Of a DNA stretch of 64,000 bases, positions 1 through 11,026 are shown piece after piece; within the stretch, counting starts at the first letter, position 1, and each line of letters opens with the position of its first letter. The notes below the pieces were generated by a model that did not search any database, was not told the DNA's origin, and was given only the letters and a program-made list of their open reading frames with translations. Both the position numbers and the translations under genes were made by a program. Source of the DNA: Trichaptum fuscoviolaceum (lineage: Eukaryota; Basidiomycota; Agaricomycetes; Hymenochaetales; Trichaptaceae); the NCBI GenBank assembly GCA_910574455.1, contig CAJSYZ010000005.1, positions 2,914,001 to 2,978,000 of the forward strand, read 5' to 3'.

Positions 1-2739
1 TCGGTTTCAGTATTTACAGACACCTCTATGGCCACGGAGTGATTGCGCTGATGATGATGCGTCTATAAGTGCTCAGTTCCATCGTGAGTTAAGATGCTTC
101 CAATAAACGCCACGGTACCTTTAAATTATCGGGCGCATAGAGAGAGGCGTCCGACGGCTGGGAACGCCGCTCAATGTTGACGAGAGATGGAAGGTTGATA
201 ACGGGGTTCGCTACCCGCGTCCGAAGACTGTCTCTGCTGTTCAACGCAGTAAGGAGACACCAGAAATACGCTAAGGAAACAGTTAGATGCCCCTCTTTGA
301 CTCCAATCACCAAATCTAGTCTTACTTTTAGCAGTTGTGATGAAGATTGCCACAAAGACGTAGTTGTGCGGCATTATGGTGTACTTCGCGAAGATTTCCA
401 TCGACGTCAATTCACACTTGATGCGCTGGCGCAAGGGCACTCACAGTGATGATAGATGCCATATCACAGCATGCAATGATACCTCCCGTGCTGACGAAGT
501 AAAGTTTCAGTACGTTGAGGACTGTATCCGTCCTGTGATCCAATACCGTCAGTCATGCCTTCTTACGTCTCATCGGTACTGGATAGATACCCACTTCTTT
601 ACACCAGTCCGACTTTTCGTGAGCAAATAGCTGAGCGATCCTGCGATTGTCAAATCACTGGTTATGGAGACACTGAATGTCAAGTATATGAGCCACTGCG
701 CAGACATCAGTGGCTTCATCATAAGTAATTCTTGAGAAGAAACATACCGAGAAATCATGAAGTTTGATTATTGTGTTGTTGGAATAGCTGTTAGAGAATG
801 CCAAGGCTGTTTATGATGTGAAAAGTGCAGTTCACTCCGTCTCCTTACCACTCTATGCTCAAATCTATAAGGGTGTGTTTGTAAGAGCCATTATCTGGGA
901 AAGGAAGATCCCTTACACATCCCAAAAACTAATGAAAATCAATGAAAATAGTCTACAGTGAACCCACTACACTGACTCACCAAAGCTCAAAACACCCAGC
1001 ACAAACTAAGTAGCAATTAGAAGATACATTATTTATGTGCTTTATACATACCACCGGGACTTTCATGAATGATAATCTCTTGTTGCTGACTGGCAAAGAG
1101 TGATAATGTAAGATTCTGCGTGAGGCCGGATATTGGATTGGATATTGGATTGTCCGCACCTTTAACCACTAGTTGGGCAAGGAAACTGTGTATATTGCTA
1201 ATTAATCGACAAGAGCGTGGATAGAAACTCCACATACAGCCTGACAAGGAAATTACTGAGAGCCTGATATGAAGTGTTAGAGACATAGAACAAACAAACT
1301 CGATGAAATTCACGCACGGTAAGAATCTGTATTGTCTAAGGGGACATGAGCCGGGTCAATGCTGAAAGCAAGCAATTGGGCATACTGGAAAAGTCCTAGA
1401 GCGACCCAATTAATCATCATCTACACGCTCAGACAATGTATGATTTACCAGAGGGTTGTTGCGAATCGAGCTAAGTCTCCAAAGTGGCCTCGCACATAGT
1501 AGTCAAGCGTCCCAATTTCGAAGCACAAGTGTACCGCGTTTACAAACCTAGATTATGACTGAGTTAGAGTAATTCGTGCAACGGGGTTATGAACACACCA
1601 AACCATTGCAACCTGCGTCGTATGCAAAACACAAGAGGTGAGTCAATAAGGAAAAAAATGCTAACGATCAAATTACAAACAGTAAGTTTCATGTACAATG
1701 AGTCCTTCTTTGAACGGCTGAAGAACGCGATAGTCATGGGCAGTGTTATCCCAAACATACTGCATCGAAAGTCAGAGACGGAGTCGACAATTGCCAGTCA
1801 GCTTACATCAAGTCCGTTATACCAGTATAAAGCACAATGCCTAGTGTCGTTAAGGTACCAGGGGGAGCCGCTGCTAAAGATTCCATAGCGTAACTTGTTC
1901 TCGTGAAAGCGTATCTCGAAGTATTAGCTCTCTGCGGTCTTATATCGAGCTTTCCTGAGACAACATCAGATGCCAGTGAGTGTCGGTCTTTATACAAGAT
2001 CTGTGTGTCATGTGTAATATCGTAGAATGAACGGGACCTTCGTCAGTTCTATCAAAGTGATGCGAAGTAACATAGAGGTTGTAGACTATATCAGGTGGCG
2101 ATCGGTGATCTCGCCGCACCCGTGTAAGACGTATGACCTGTAAAAGGTCAATAGCATGCATCGGCGCCAGCCGTTAAGTCAGGAAGATGATTCGAGACCT
2201 CAGAATAGCTGTACCATACGACTGAGAACCGGCTCGCAGGGAAAAAGAAGACAGACGGCTCCAACACAGCCAAAACATGATGCGACCGCATCTCTGAAGT
2301 CTGAGATAAGGCTCAGTCCTCGCGGTTTCCATGGCATCAAGAGGGCCATGCATCGGTATGATATCTTGTAACCTTGAGCGCTGTATCGACAACTTCTTCA
2401 TGTTCACATGGAAAGACAAGAGGAGGAAGGCGGTAAACTTCGTCACTGAGGAAGTATGAAATTTCGGTCAGTGAATCGTGGGAACTTCTAGTCCGAGTCG
2501 ATGACTCGAATTTGAAGTCAAGTTCTCTTTAGTTCTCTTCGCTATTTCTCATACCACCAGATAAACAATTATATGGCGCTCCTTGTCCCCGACACGAAAG
2601 ACTGCGTAAAGCATGTTGGTCACTTGTGCCAGACTTGCTCGACGTTCCTTATTGAAATGTTGTTTTTTAGGCTTAGTAGGTTTATTTCAAGAATTCTTTG
2701 TGTGCTACAGGCTCGACACAGCTACTAGTACCTACCGCA
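1..2739. other. Gene-poor stretch, nothing recognised
   Basis: Read on both strands I find only short overlapping open frames with no protein-like composition, no consistent splice structure and no family motif. The only local regularity is an 11-base direct repeat near 1130-1150. It may be decayed sequence or simple intergenic DNA. Confidence 0.5.
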
Positions 2740-2961
2740 CTAATCCTCGTCGATATCAAACTTGACTTTCAGCGGTCCATCTTCTCGACGAGGCACGCAA
2801 AGTCTTCCTTTTTCCCCAACCTTTTCGACGAGCTCTTCGTATCCCGTTGCGCTGCGCACCTCGATGGCGGAGATGTCCTCCAGAAAGTCCACCTTCACTT
2901 TCACCACTGGCGAGATACCGATAATTCCCTGTCTTACTTGAGACCTAACCAGGAGGTGCAA
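2740..2961 (-). pseudogene. PB1-domain-like fragment
   Basis: A minus-strand frame of about 73 codons contains the block VVKVKVDFLEDISAIEV, then YEELVEKVGEKG, then GPLKVKFDIDED before the stop. This order (a basic first strand, a helix with EELVEKV, then LKVKF followed by an acidic DIDED cluster) is the pattern of a PB1 domain, as found at the C-terminus of Bem1/Scd2-type scaffolds and of p67phox-like NoxR regulators. The frame stops inside the acidic OPCA-like cluster, so the domain is cut short. I could not join convincing upstream exons. The minus-strand frame at 2975-3199 has a small GSVT repeat but no domain. It may be a gene relic or the last exon of a divergent gene. PB1 similarity is by eye only. 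Confidence 0.3.
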
Positions 2962-3919
2962 AGGGTCGCTCCGGCTACCGATGGATCACTTGAGCTAAAG
3001 GTCTAATGGTAAGTGCGCGGTGCGACGAGTGTTCTGAGTTGTAACCGATAGGATCGCTTGACCCGCTTCCCCGTTGCGTGCTCTCATGGCAGCTGGTCAC
3101 AGAACCAGTCACCGAACCAGTCACCGAACCTGCCGTCGACTCAGCGCAAAGCGACTTCGGCAATGGCTTTGGTACCTCTGCGAAAGGCGGAAATGACACG
3201 CACTTGGCTGGCTCTCACTACGAGAGCTCATCAACAGCCGTGATGGGTGCTCGAGTTAACAGCGTGCCTGCTCGGTCGCTTCATTCGTTGACCACTGAAC
3301 TCAGACTATTCAAGCTGAGTTTGCAACATAAGGATGATGACTGCATCCCCAATGTACCATCAGACCCGAGACTAGCCTCTGATGCATCGAAAAGCCACTC
3401 GAGGCGGGCCTTTCAGGGGTTCATGTTTGCCATGAGATGAGTAAGGGCGCCAACAGGAGGGGAGGTGGTGCAGGTGTCGATTTCGTTCGTCCGCCACTGG
3501 TACAGTAGGGGCTCATTTTGATCCTCCGTGTGTGCCCAAGGTTGAACGTAGGCAGATACTGCATCGATCTCCTCTAGGATACTTGGGAGACATTCCCATG
3601 GCGAGAATCTTCCGCAACTCCTCTTCCAGACGACGTTGCCTAAGATTCCTCGTAGGTCTTCTCCGATTGTACGACGTCGTCTTGAGGGTAGCCAGTGTGT
3701 CCAACACCATTACCGAAATAAATGCCACTGTCAACACTATCAGGCTTCAGCTCGGAAGCGTCACTCTCCACATCTTTCTACTTTACAAGCATTGCATTAT
3801 TACATAGGTCAGTCCGCATTAGTACACAAATAGACCCTGGGAACAACTTGAACTTAAAGGCAGTCCGAATTTGAACAATAAAACAAGGACATATAATAAC
3901 ACTTAAGCATTATATTCAA
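2962..3919. other. Intergenic; short tandem repeat at 3096-3130
   Basis: No gene is recognised. A 12-base unit of the form GAACCAGTCACC is repeated about three times at 3096-3130. It gives EPVT on one strand and GSVT on the other. Open frames across it lack other protein-like features. Confidence 0.45.
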
Positions 3920-4044
3920 GGGCATGTAGTGAAGTGGTTATCACGATCGTTCAGCGAAACAGCCATACCGGTAGGTCCCGGTAAGGTTGTAATTCAGCAA
4001 CCAAAAGCTAACGGGAGGGCTCCGGTTCGATTCCGGGCTTGCCT
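3920..4044 (+). tRNA. tRNA-like Pol III unit, intron-containing or tRNA-derived
   Basis: The block has a perfect A box (TAGTGAAGTGG) and a perfect B box (GGTTCGATTCC). The D arm pairs cleanly (GTGA with TCAC around an AGTGGTTA loop), the T arm pairs TCCGG with CCGGG, and a 7-bp acceptor stem (GGGCATG against CTTGCCT) has one mismatch and one wobble. A run of five T follows at about 4049, as for Pol III termination. About 50 extra bases separate the two halves of the anticodon arm. CGTT-AGC can pair with GCT-AACG across them, as anticodon and intron do in pre-tRNAs. Read this way the anticodon would be AGC (Ala), but position 33 would be C instead of the near-universal U. It could therefore be an unusual tRNA, a pseudo-tRNA or a SINE head. 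It lies about 300 bases before the MITE cluster; 4045-4346 holds nothing else I recognise. Confidence 0.45.
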
Positions 4045-4348
4045 TAAATTTTTGTGTTCTAAGTATATTTCTTATCTTCTATGATTCATAGTATTCGCTT
4101 AATTGCAACTTACTTAGCAACTTCGAAGATTATATTTTATAGTTTTTCTCCATCATGTCATTCAAAGCAGCCAAGCAATCTCGGAAACGTAAAACAGTGC
4201 AGTAAAATTAAACCGACATAGCCATGATTTACCTTTATGTAAGCACTTACTAATAGGTACAAGAAGGTTACGTAACTAAATGTTATGTAAGTGCCCTCTA
4301 GTACGGACGTCGGCCCGGGATTCTACGGAACACTTTTCAAGTTAAGTA

Positions 4349-5589
4349 TGGTACAGTTCACTTAGAGGCCGCTACTTTGGGGCAGACGCCAAATTCAATT
4401 TTGGCCAACCTTAAAATAAATTCAAATCCGAAAATATTTGAGGCAATCCCGTTTGCTCAGAATAGCCCAAAACTGCAATAAAAAGTGGTCTAGAAGAAGC
4501 GGGGGAAAATGAGAAGGTCGGGTAGAGGAAATAGAAGGCTTAAAATAGCTGTTTAGTCATTATAGTTACCACAAATGGTATATTTGTAAGGCATCGCCAA
4601 ATTGGATCAAGGCCATTAAAAATAACTCCTTCAATTTTGCTCCAAATATTACAGTCTTGGACGGGTCTTTGAAACAACACATTTAAAGCCTTCACATTTC
4701 TTAGTTTTGGATATATTTTCTTAAATGTTTCGTGCTATATGTATAGCATATGTACTAAAGATCTCAATTCCAAAGTTTGGCGTGCATAGAGACAGTTTTA
4801 CAGGTGGAAATAAATAACAAAGATTTTGGTCATTTTACGGGCCTCGTAGTCCTTGAAACACACTTTTTCCCACGAGTCTTGTGGACATCTCTTTCTCAAG
4901 TTCAAATACCCAGAGTACATTATATGCATTTTGACCTCATATCTCGAATTAGATATGTATTACCGACATACACATGAAGTTTTATATAGTTTGAAGGGAA
5001 AACTAAAGTTGTAGAGCTCAAATGGTGGGTTGGCTAGATGCAATTACCCAATTAGGAAGGTAGAGGATTTTCGGACATTAAGAGCCAACATAATCATTTT
5101 GTGCTTGCACTGAGAGATTCTAAGACCGAAGTGCCATAATTCTTGCATATTTAGAGTCCGGTATCTACAGAGGACTTTTATACACTATAGCTACAAGATA
5201 TATGGTAAGAGTAAAGGAGCAATGAATTGTTTGCATATTTTACGCTCCTTTTGGAAATTTGTAAACTTACAAGAACTGACACTGTTTCATCCATATCTCA
5301 AGAGCAACTGGAGCAATTAGCTCCAGTTTTTCACTGCATGCTGTACTCATATCATAGTAATATAATAAAGCTTCAATGATATAAAACTGAGCTGTGGTAC
5401 CGAAGAAATGCAAAGTGTCTCATACACCGTGGGTGTTTCAAAGACCCGTCCAAGACTGTAATTCCTTTAGTAGAGGGATTGCTCCTTTCGTGAAAAGGAG
5501 CATTTCCACTAAAGGGTTCTCTAATATCTTTTTTTTCCATGGACCAAATTTGGTGCACAAAAGTAGCGGCCTCTAAGTGAACTGTACCA
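4349..5589. mobile_element. MITE A (about 432 bases), split by insertion of MITE B
   Basis: The outer ends are inverted repeats: about 30 perfect bases beginning TGGTACAGTTCACTTAGAGG, then an imperfect extension. TA dinucleotides flank both ends (4347-4348 and 5590-5591), consistent with TA target duplication as in Tc1/mariner-like elements. Removing the 807-base inner element and one TA leaves 432 bases with no coding capacity. The right half contains a strong hairpin (about 5463-5515, CCTTTAGT paired with ACTAAAGG, enclosing CTCCTTT paired with AAAGGAG). It is a non-autonomous element mobilised in trans. No transposase is seen in the window. Confidence 0.8.
4652..5458. mobile_element. MITE B copy 1, 807 bases, nested in MITE A
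   Basis: Terminal inverted repeats begin CAGTCTTGGACGGGTC and run about 27 bases, with one mismatch in this copy. TA flanks both ends (4650-4651, 5459-5460). A second copy of exactly the same length lies at 44066-44872. CAGT ends plus TA duplication fit the Tc1/mariner/pogo group (established family property). Inside there is a 9-bp hairpin (AACTGGAGC and GCTCCAGTT, 5306-5328). A 66-codon frame (4777-4977) is kept in both copies but is too short for, and unlike, a transposase. Confidence 0.88.
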
Positions 5590-5591
5590 TA

Positions 5592-6833
5592 GTTCGTGTC
5601 GGGAGGACTCAGCCATGATATGGCATGTATAGTCCTCTGCTATCAAACCTATTACTGGCAACAACATCGTACATCAGCTCACATGAGGTAGATTCGCCGC
5701 CCAGTGCGCTCACACGTCGCTCGGAGCACAGACTGTTCTTCCTCCTTCCGCCGACAAATCAACAACTTGCTGCATCGAATGTGTTAAATTGGATGCTGTT
5801 GTTCTCGGCCGTCGTCAGTCGATGCTCGTGTATTCTCCTACTCTGCTACTTAGGGGTCCTCGAAAGATCCCAGACAGGATCTCACACAGCACAGGCTACG
5901 GTAGTATTTATGATGTTTATTGAATGAAGCCTTGTCTTCCTTCTCTCCCTAGTATAACCTCAAGCATTGTTCGTGGTATCTGCGAGGAGCAAGGCCATCG
6001 TCAAATCGCTACTGCGAAACCAGTAAGGGGTGGACATGGATAGATTGGGAAGGAGAAGGCATAGACACGGAGTAATGGACAATGGCGGTAAGATCGCTAC
6101 TGGACTCATGACCTATTTAATGGTTGCTGATTTGCGAGCCTCAGAGGGAAACCCAAAATCAAGCGACATCGCTATCTTGATCAAGAAAAATCTACGTCCT
6201 CTTTTCAATAAGATAGATACACATATAAAATCTGTGCTTTCACTGTTCACAAATCTGGGTTCGTTTTCCATATAGAACTCGTTTGTCTTACTCCACTGCT
6301 TCTCTAATAGACTTGTGGGCTCTGAAAGCTGTGACTACACCTTTATGCACGAATCACTCTTCTCAGATTACTGCCTGCTGTATAGGAAGCGCAGGAGGAC
6401 CTCATCTGACCATTGAAGATCAATCCATGTACTCTGATCGGACCAGGTCAATTGGGTTCGTTGGCACATATTTATGTAGAGTCATTACTCACTGGCAACT
6501 CTTTTCGAGCATTGGTATGGCAGGAGCTTACCATTATTAATCTAAGTCGTAGTAGGCGGTTTCGAACTCTTTTGCAATTCATCATCTTTCCTAATGTTTG
6601 CCGCTTTCCACTTCTACACACATCTCCTGCACTTCAAAGCTCTCTGTGTGGTAGCACTCTAAACCGATGGTATATGCATGCCTTTATGACTAATCGGCCT
6701 CGTCCTGGATCTGAGATTCGGGTCAACATTTCTGTATAATAGGTGATCATTAACCGAGACATGCACTTCTGCCCTCTCCTTCTCCGCCACTTCCTCCTGA
6801 CAAACTGTTGAATAATCGGATCTGAAGGCGGAC
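5592..6833. other. Intergenic, nothing recognised
   Basis: Only short frames without splice or domain support. The last few hundred bases presumably contain the promoter and leader of the gene starting at 6834. Confidence 0.5.
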
Positions 6834-8692
6834 ATGCCATTGACAAACAATCTTTTCGATTTAGCTGCAGCCATGGGACTGGACACGAATCTACCACCTC
6901 CGCCTTATGGAGGACGTCCGAAATTTGTGAAACTGGATCCTACGGATGACGGGAAAGGGCTTGCATCTATATTCTATGAAGGTATGTAATCATATAACGA
7001 CTCTTTATGACAAGCTCGTAGTTCATATTGGTTATACACACTTTTTCCGTAAAGACCCGCGTGTCTGGAGACCGAAGCCAGGTCCACTCGGAAAAGTGCA
7101 TGCATGGGGTGTGTATGACCAGGCTAGTGACCTAACTTTCTTACTTTGTAAATAATGCTCATATGTAATACACACCGTACACCCACAGGTTGACGACGAG
7201 GGTTTTCCGGAATGTAAGCGTTAGGTACTTGCCATAGAAAGAGGTTTCCTGACTTACATACGTATCTGAGCAGATGATACTTTTGGTGGATTCATGCGCA
7301 TTGTCTGCTCAAACTTGTTTTTTTCATGGAGTTCTGTGACTTATATAAGGTATCAAATCAGATGCAGCACCAGTTCCTATACATCGGCAAAGGTGAGGTT
7401 ACCCCGGAGATGCAGTTCGTCAGAGGCTTAATAGATCGAAAGGTATGTCTTCTTTTCATGTCCATTTGAATCTACCTCAGCTTGTCTGATTGTGCCATGT
7501 CACAGCGCAATGAACTAGATAGTCGAACTTCGCAAGTCCTAGAGAAGCAGGATGTAATTCTTAAAATAAAACTTCTGTGCGTCTTCTAAAAAAATACCAT
7601 GCATCGGGCGGCAGTGATAGATGATATAAACGAAGCTTTATTGATGACAAGAATGGAAGAACATTAATTTGGCGGCGATTTCGGTGCTCTGCGGGACTTT
7701 TGCTTAAAGATTTCCAGGAAAAGGTTATTGCTCCTGTAATGGGATGGTAAGTCCATGAGTCAATTCTATTCATATAATTACATAGATCTGATTTGTATCC
7801 CAGGGAGCCGGGTTATCATTGCTACTTGTTCACAGACTTCAAAGAGGGGGCAACGTATGGACCGAAGGTAAGTTTGGTCAATCTTTTTGCTGGTAAACAA
7901 AGGCACTAAGCGGGCTACATATGCATGCTCTTAGGAGGCTAGAACGGTAGATAGCCAGCATTACTGGCAGGTTCGTCAAAGCCGAGCTGCTACTATGTAG
8001 CCAATGATTCATATGATTTGTGCTTGCACAGGTTGGATATGATTGGATCTATGACCACAAGTGAGCTGTGAAACAGCAAATATGTACATCGGTGATATCA
8101 TATTGACCTCGGAATAGGTACCAAATTGCCCATCTATTCGAGAAAGAGGGGGATGAATTTGGATACCTGTATGACCTTGGAGACAAATGGACCCACGAGA
8201 TAACAGTGAGCTTACTTTTATGTGTATGCTTCTCTCCGAGATTACAAGGAGAATAAAACATCTTTTTTAGGTCGAGCGAATCATTCCGGCAGAAGAATCC
8301 AATGGAAGAGTTCAGATCTTTGCTGGGTCCGGAATGTGTCCGGGAGGTGTGTAATCGTTATCTCTGTCTAAGTTTGTCGAATTTCTGAATCTCTCATTGA
8401 TCAGAGGACATGGAGGGGGGATGCAACTACAGCACTTTCCTCGCAGAGATGAGAGCCGCCCCGCTAGATAAAAAGTGAGTCGCGAGTCCCCCGTGATTTT
8501 TTAATTACCATGTTCTACACGACACAATCATCATACTAACATATCACTTTCCGTGCCAGGGAAGAGATGAAGCGCAAGATGCTTGATAGTGTGAATTACT
8601 CTTCATACCGGAAACCGAGGGTGCTCTTTGATCCGGATACGTTTGATATCCAGCACGCAAGGAAGCTGATTGCCGCAGCAAATGGGTACTAG
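6834..8692 (+). CDS. Plasmid pRiA4b ORF-3-like domain protein, about ten exons
   Basis: The diagnostic run is IWRRFRCSAGLLLKDFQEKV, then APVMGW, then a histidine-containing YHCYLF segment. Further on come FGYLYDLGDKWTHEITVERI and AGSGMCPGED. This is the succession that defines the pRiA4b ORF-3-like family (a hydrophobic strand with WRR, the MGW helix, YDFGDxWxH, and GxGxCPxED). The family is widespread in fungi and bacteria without a proven biochemical role. The first exon opens MPLTNNLFDLAAAMGLD at 6834 and ends in a GT donor near 6981. Exons are joined by about nine introns, mostly 50-100 bases. Phases agree through the 7.1-7.5 kb exons if the donor before 7191 is taken as GTATG. The junction around 7560-7640 is not resolved. 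The last exon ends in TAG at 8690-8692. I do not assign a function beyond the family. Confidence 0.78.
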
Positions 8693-9269
8693 ATTTACAG
8701 TATGCAGGTGCAGGTGATGCTGCTATGAATTTGCCGTGAAATCATAGCCGGTAAGGACTTTCGTTTTGTCTCCAAGTTCGTCATTCGACTGATGACAGTC
8801 CTCCCCTTTCTCCTATACAACGCAGCTATTGCGTTCATATTCTCATTTCAGGCAAGCATTGAAAGGTAATATCCTCATAGTTCAGAAATATTTAGTTACA
8901 AAATCTACAGTGCGAGTGCCGAAAAGTGTAGACCAGATAGTTACCATCCCGCATACGTAGTATGTATGTACATACCGTCAATTTATGAATGCCTTCGCTC
9001 CCTCCGTTTAAGGACAGAGAGCTAGAGTGGTGGGAAGCCTATCACTATTTTCTTCTCCCCTTCGACATTGGTTCCTCTTAGTGCACTGGATGAGGGAGTG
9101 GCATAGGAGATAGGAAAGAGCGTCTAGTAATGGAGAAGTTATCTCGTTGTTGACGCGTTGTTGATGTATTGTTGACGCGTTCAACAAGTTGTTTGTATTC
9201 TGGCTACGTGCCTGCCAGGGTCAAGCTTTCTCACTAACCTCATTCTCCTTCAATATCGCGAGCCTCTCA
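8693..9269. other. Intergenic/promoter of the following gene
   Basis: No coding sequence. Contains the ACGCGT pair described separately, about 90-115 bases upstream of the next start codon. Confidence 0.5.
9153..9180. promoter_or_regulatory. Pair of ACGCGT (MCB-like) boxes
   Basis: Two copies of TGTTGACGCGTT lie 16 bases apart (ACGCGT at 9153-9158 and 9175-9180), about 90-117 bases before the ATG at 9270. ACGCGT is the binding core of the MBF (Mbp1/Swi6) G1/S regulators in ascomycete yeasts. Applying that to this gene is inference. Confidence 0.35.
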
Positions 9270-10510
9270 ATGGAAAGGTATATCCATGCAATTGAGGACT
9301 TCCCTCAGAACATGTCTCTTCCAGACGTGCAAGAACACTTTAAACAGTTCGGAAATATGTAAGGCTATTAGTCTTTAACTTTGTAGTGGCAGACGCTCGT
9401 GTACTTACTTCAACACACAGTACCAATATCTCTATGTGGAAAAAGAAAAGCCGCTCCCGTGCGCAGTACTTCGTTGAATATGACGCTATCCCAGACCGCA
9501 CTACAATTAAAAGGTCATCTCCAGGCTGGACAGTAGCTCGCGTCACCGGCCCCAACTTGGAACTGTTCAACAGACTACCGTCTTCTAATGCATCAGATTC
9601 GAAGCATCATGGTCAGAAGCGCTCTATCCAAGATATGACTCGGGAAGACTATGCTTGTGACCACCGAAAGAAGCCTAGAATATCGGGGAAAGAGAATGCA
9701 TTTGACTGTACCGCACCAGACACCATCAGTCAATTTAAAGGGAAACCATCTGCATTTGCTGATAGCCAAAACACAAGCCGGCGGGAATCTTGTAGAACGG
9801 ACCCAAATAGCAAGCTAGATTCCGGAGGTGGAACTACCCACCTTGATACGATGGCACTATCGGTGAAGAATGTCTGTGAACCACTGACGGTTTCGATGCC
9901 AAGTAATGTACCTGCTCCGACATTAACTGGGTCTAATCTGCTACCTCTTGGGTCTAGAAGCTGTGTCTCAACTGAATCCAAAGCCATTGTAGCATCGCTT
10001 TCAAGTGCTGGAGCTCCTCTTAGGGAAGACAGACTCGTGCCCATAACTACAAGAGAAGAAGTTTTATACACAGACACTCTGTTGTGTCCCCAAAGGACAA
10101 GCATGCATGCGAACGAACGCAATTGCGGCAAGTGGAAGACGCCCGAGAAGAAGTCATCGCTTTCCGCTCTTCAGGTTGCTCAAAACTCTCTGCGCGAAGC
10201 TGAAAATGCACTGAGAGCGGAGCGCGAGAAGGGGAATGGACTTCAGGATCAATTTATGAGCCTGAAGCAGCAACTCGACCATTTACAAGGGGCTGTTGAC
10301 GGAATGCACAAGCGGATCTTGAAAGAAGTGGAGGCTCGGCGTGCAGCGGAAGAAAGGCTCTCGCAGGAAAGAGTGACGTGGAAGAGGTGCGGAGAACATA
10401 TCAAGGTGCTGTTAGACCAGGAGGAGACTGTGGCTGTCGAACCATCTCTAAGGACAAGTAGACCATCCACGCAACCCTCGATTAAATGCAAACAAGAGCC
10501 GATAGCGTGA
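9270..10510 (+). CDS. RRM-like N-terminus plus C-terminal coiled coil, 392 aa (paralogue of 36865-38844)
   Basis: Exon 1 is 9270-9358 and exon 2 is 9421-10510. The 62-base intron is phase 2 and the sum is exactly 393 codons. The N-terminus reads as a divergent RNA-recognition fold: YIHAIEDFP as strand 1, DVQEHFKQFGNI as the first helix and turn, and QYFVEYDAI in place of the RNP1 strand. The classical aromatic RNP1 residues are only partly kept, so RNA binding is inference. The middle (about residues 80-250) is Ser/Thr-rich with basic KKPR and KRS patches. Residues about 270-360 form a charged heptad coiled coil ending RRAAEERLSQER. The minus-strand gene at 36865-38844 has the same layout, an 89-base first exon of identical length and phase, and the matching RRLAEERLTVER. 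No catalytic motif is present. Confidence 0.82.
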
Positions 10511-11026
10511 TTCTGAATCGCTAAATCTTGCGCACTCGATAGTGCATTCTGATATCTTACCCATACTATCTCATACAGTCATTACATATCGTCCATCATA
10601 ACTACATCTCATAATTTTTCCTGTTTCATACAAGCACAGATAGATGATGATGACAGCCAATAATGCGGCATCATGATTACCTCTTGCGTCGTTCATACAA
10701 ATTCTACCCTTTCTCCTACCCACTGTTCATTTCACAGCTTGTAATGATTTATAGCTTGCATAATAAATTGATTTGTCTCTAGTAGTACAATGTGCATGCG
10801 GTCATAATCAATCAACCATAAAGGCATGGAAAAGCGGAAAAATACACACGGGAGGATGGGAGAGGGGTTAAGCGGAATGTAGTTTGAAAGTATCGTACAA
10901 GAAACAGCCAAAATTCTCTAATAAAGTACAATATTTACTAACCATTAAACCGAAGCAAAGCAATGAAAAAGCAAGGTCCTTAAAAATTGCAAGAAGGATA
11001 TGCATGTGCCATGGAGGTATATGTGA
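10511..11026. other. Convergent 3' region, no gene seen
   Basis: AT-rich DNA between two convergent genes. Presumably both 3' UTRs. No further feature is seen. Confidence 0.5.

Noticed and set aside
9730..10131. 133-codon minus-strand frame
   Set aside because: Antisense to the RRM-like gene's disordered region; no motif or splice support.
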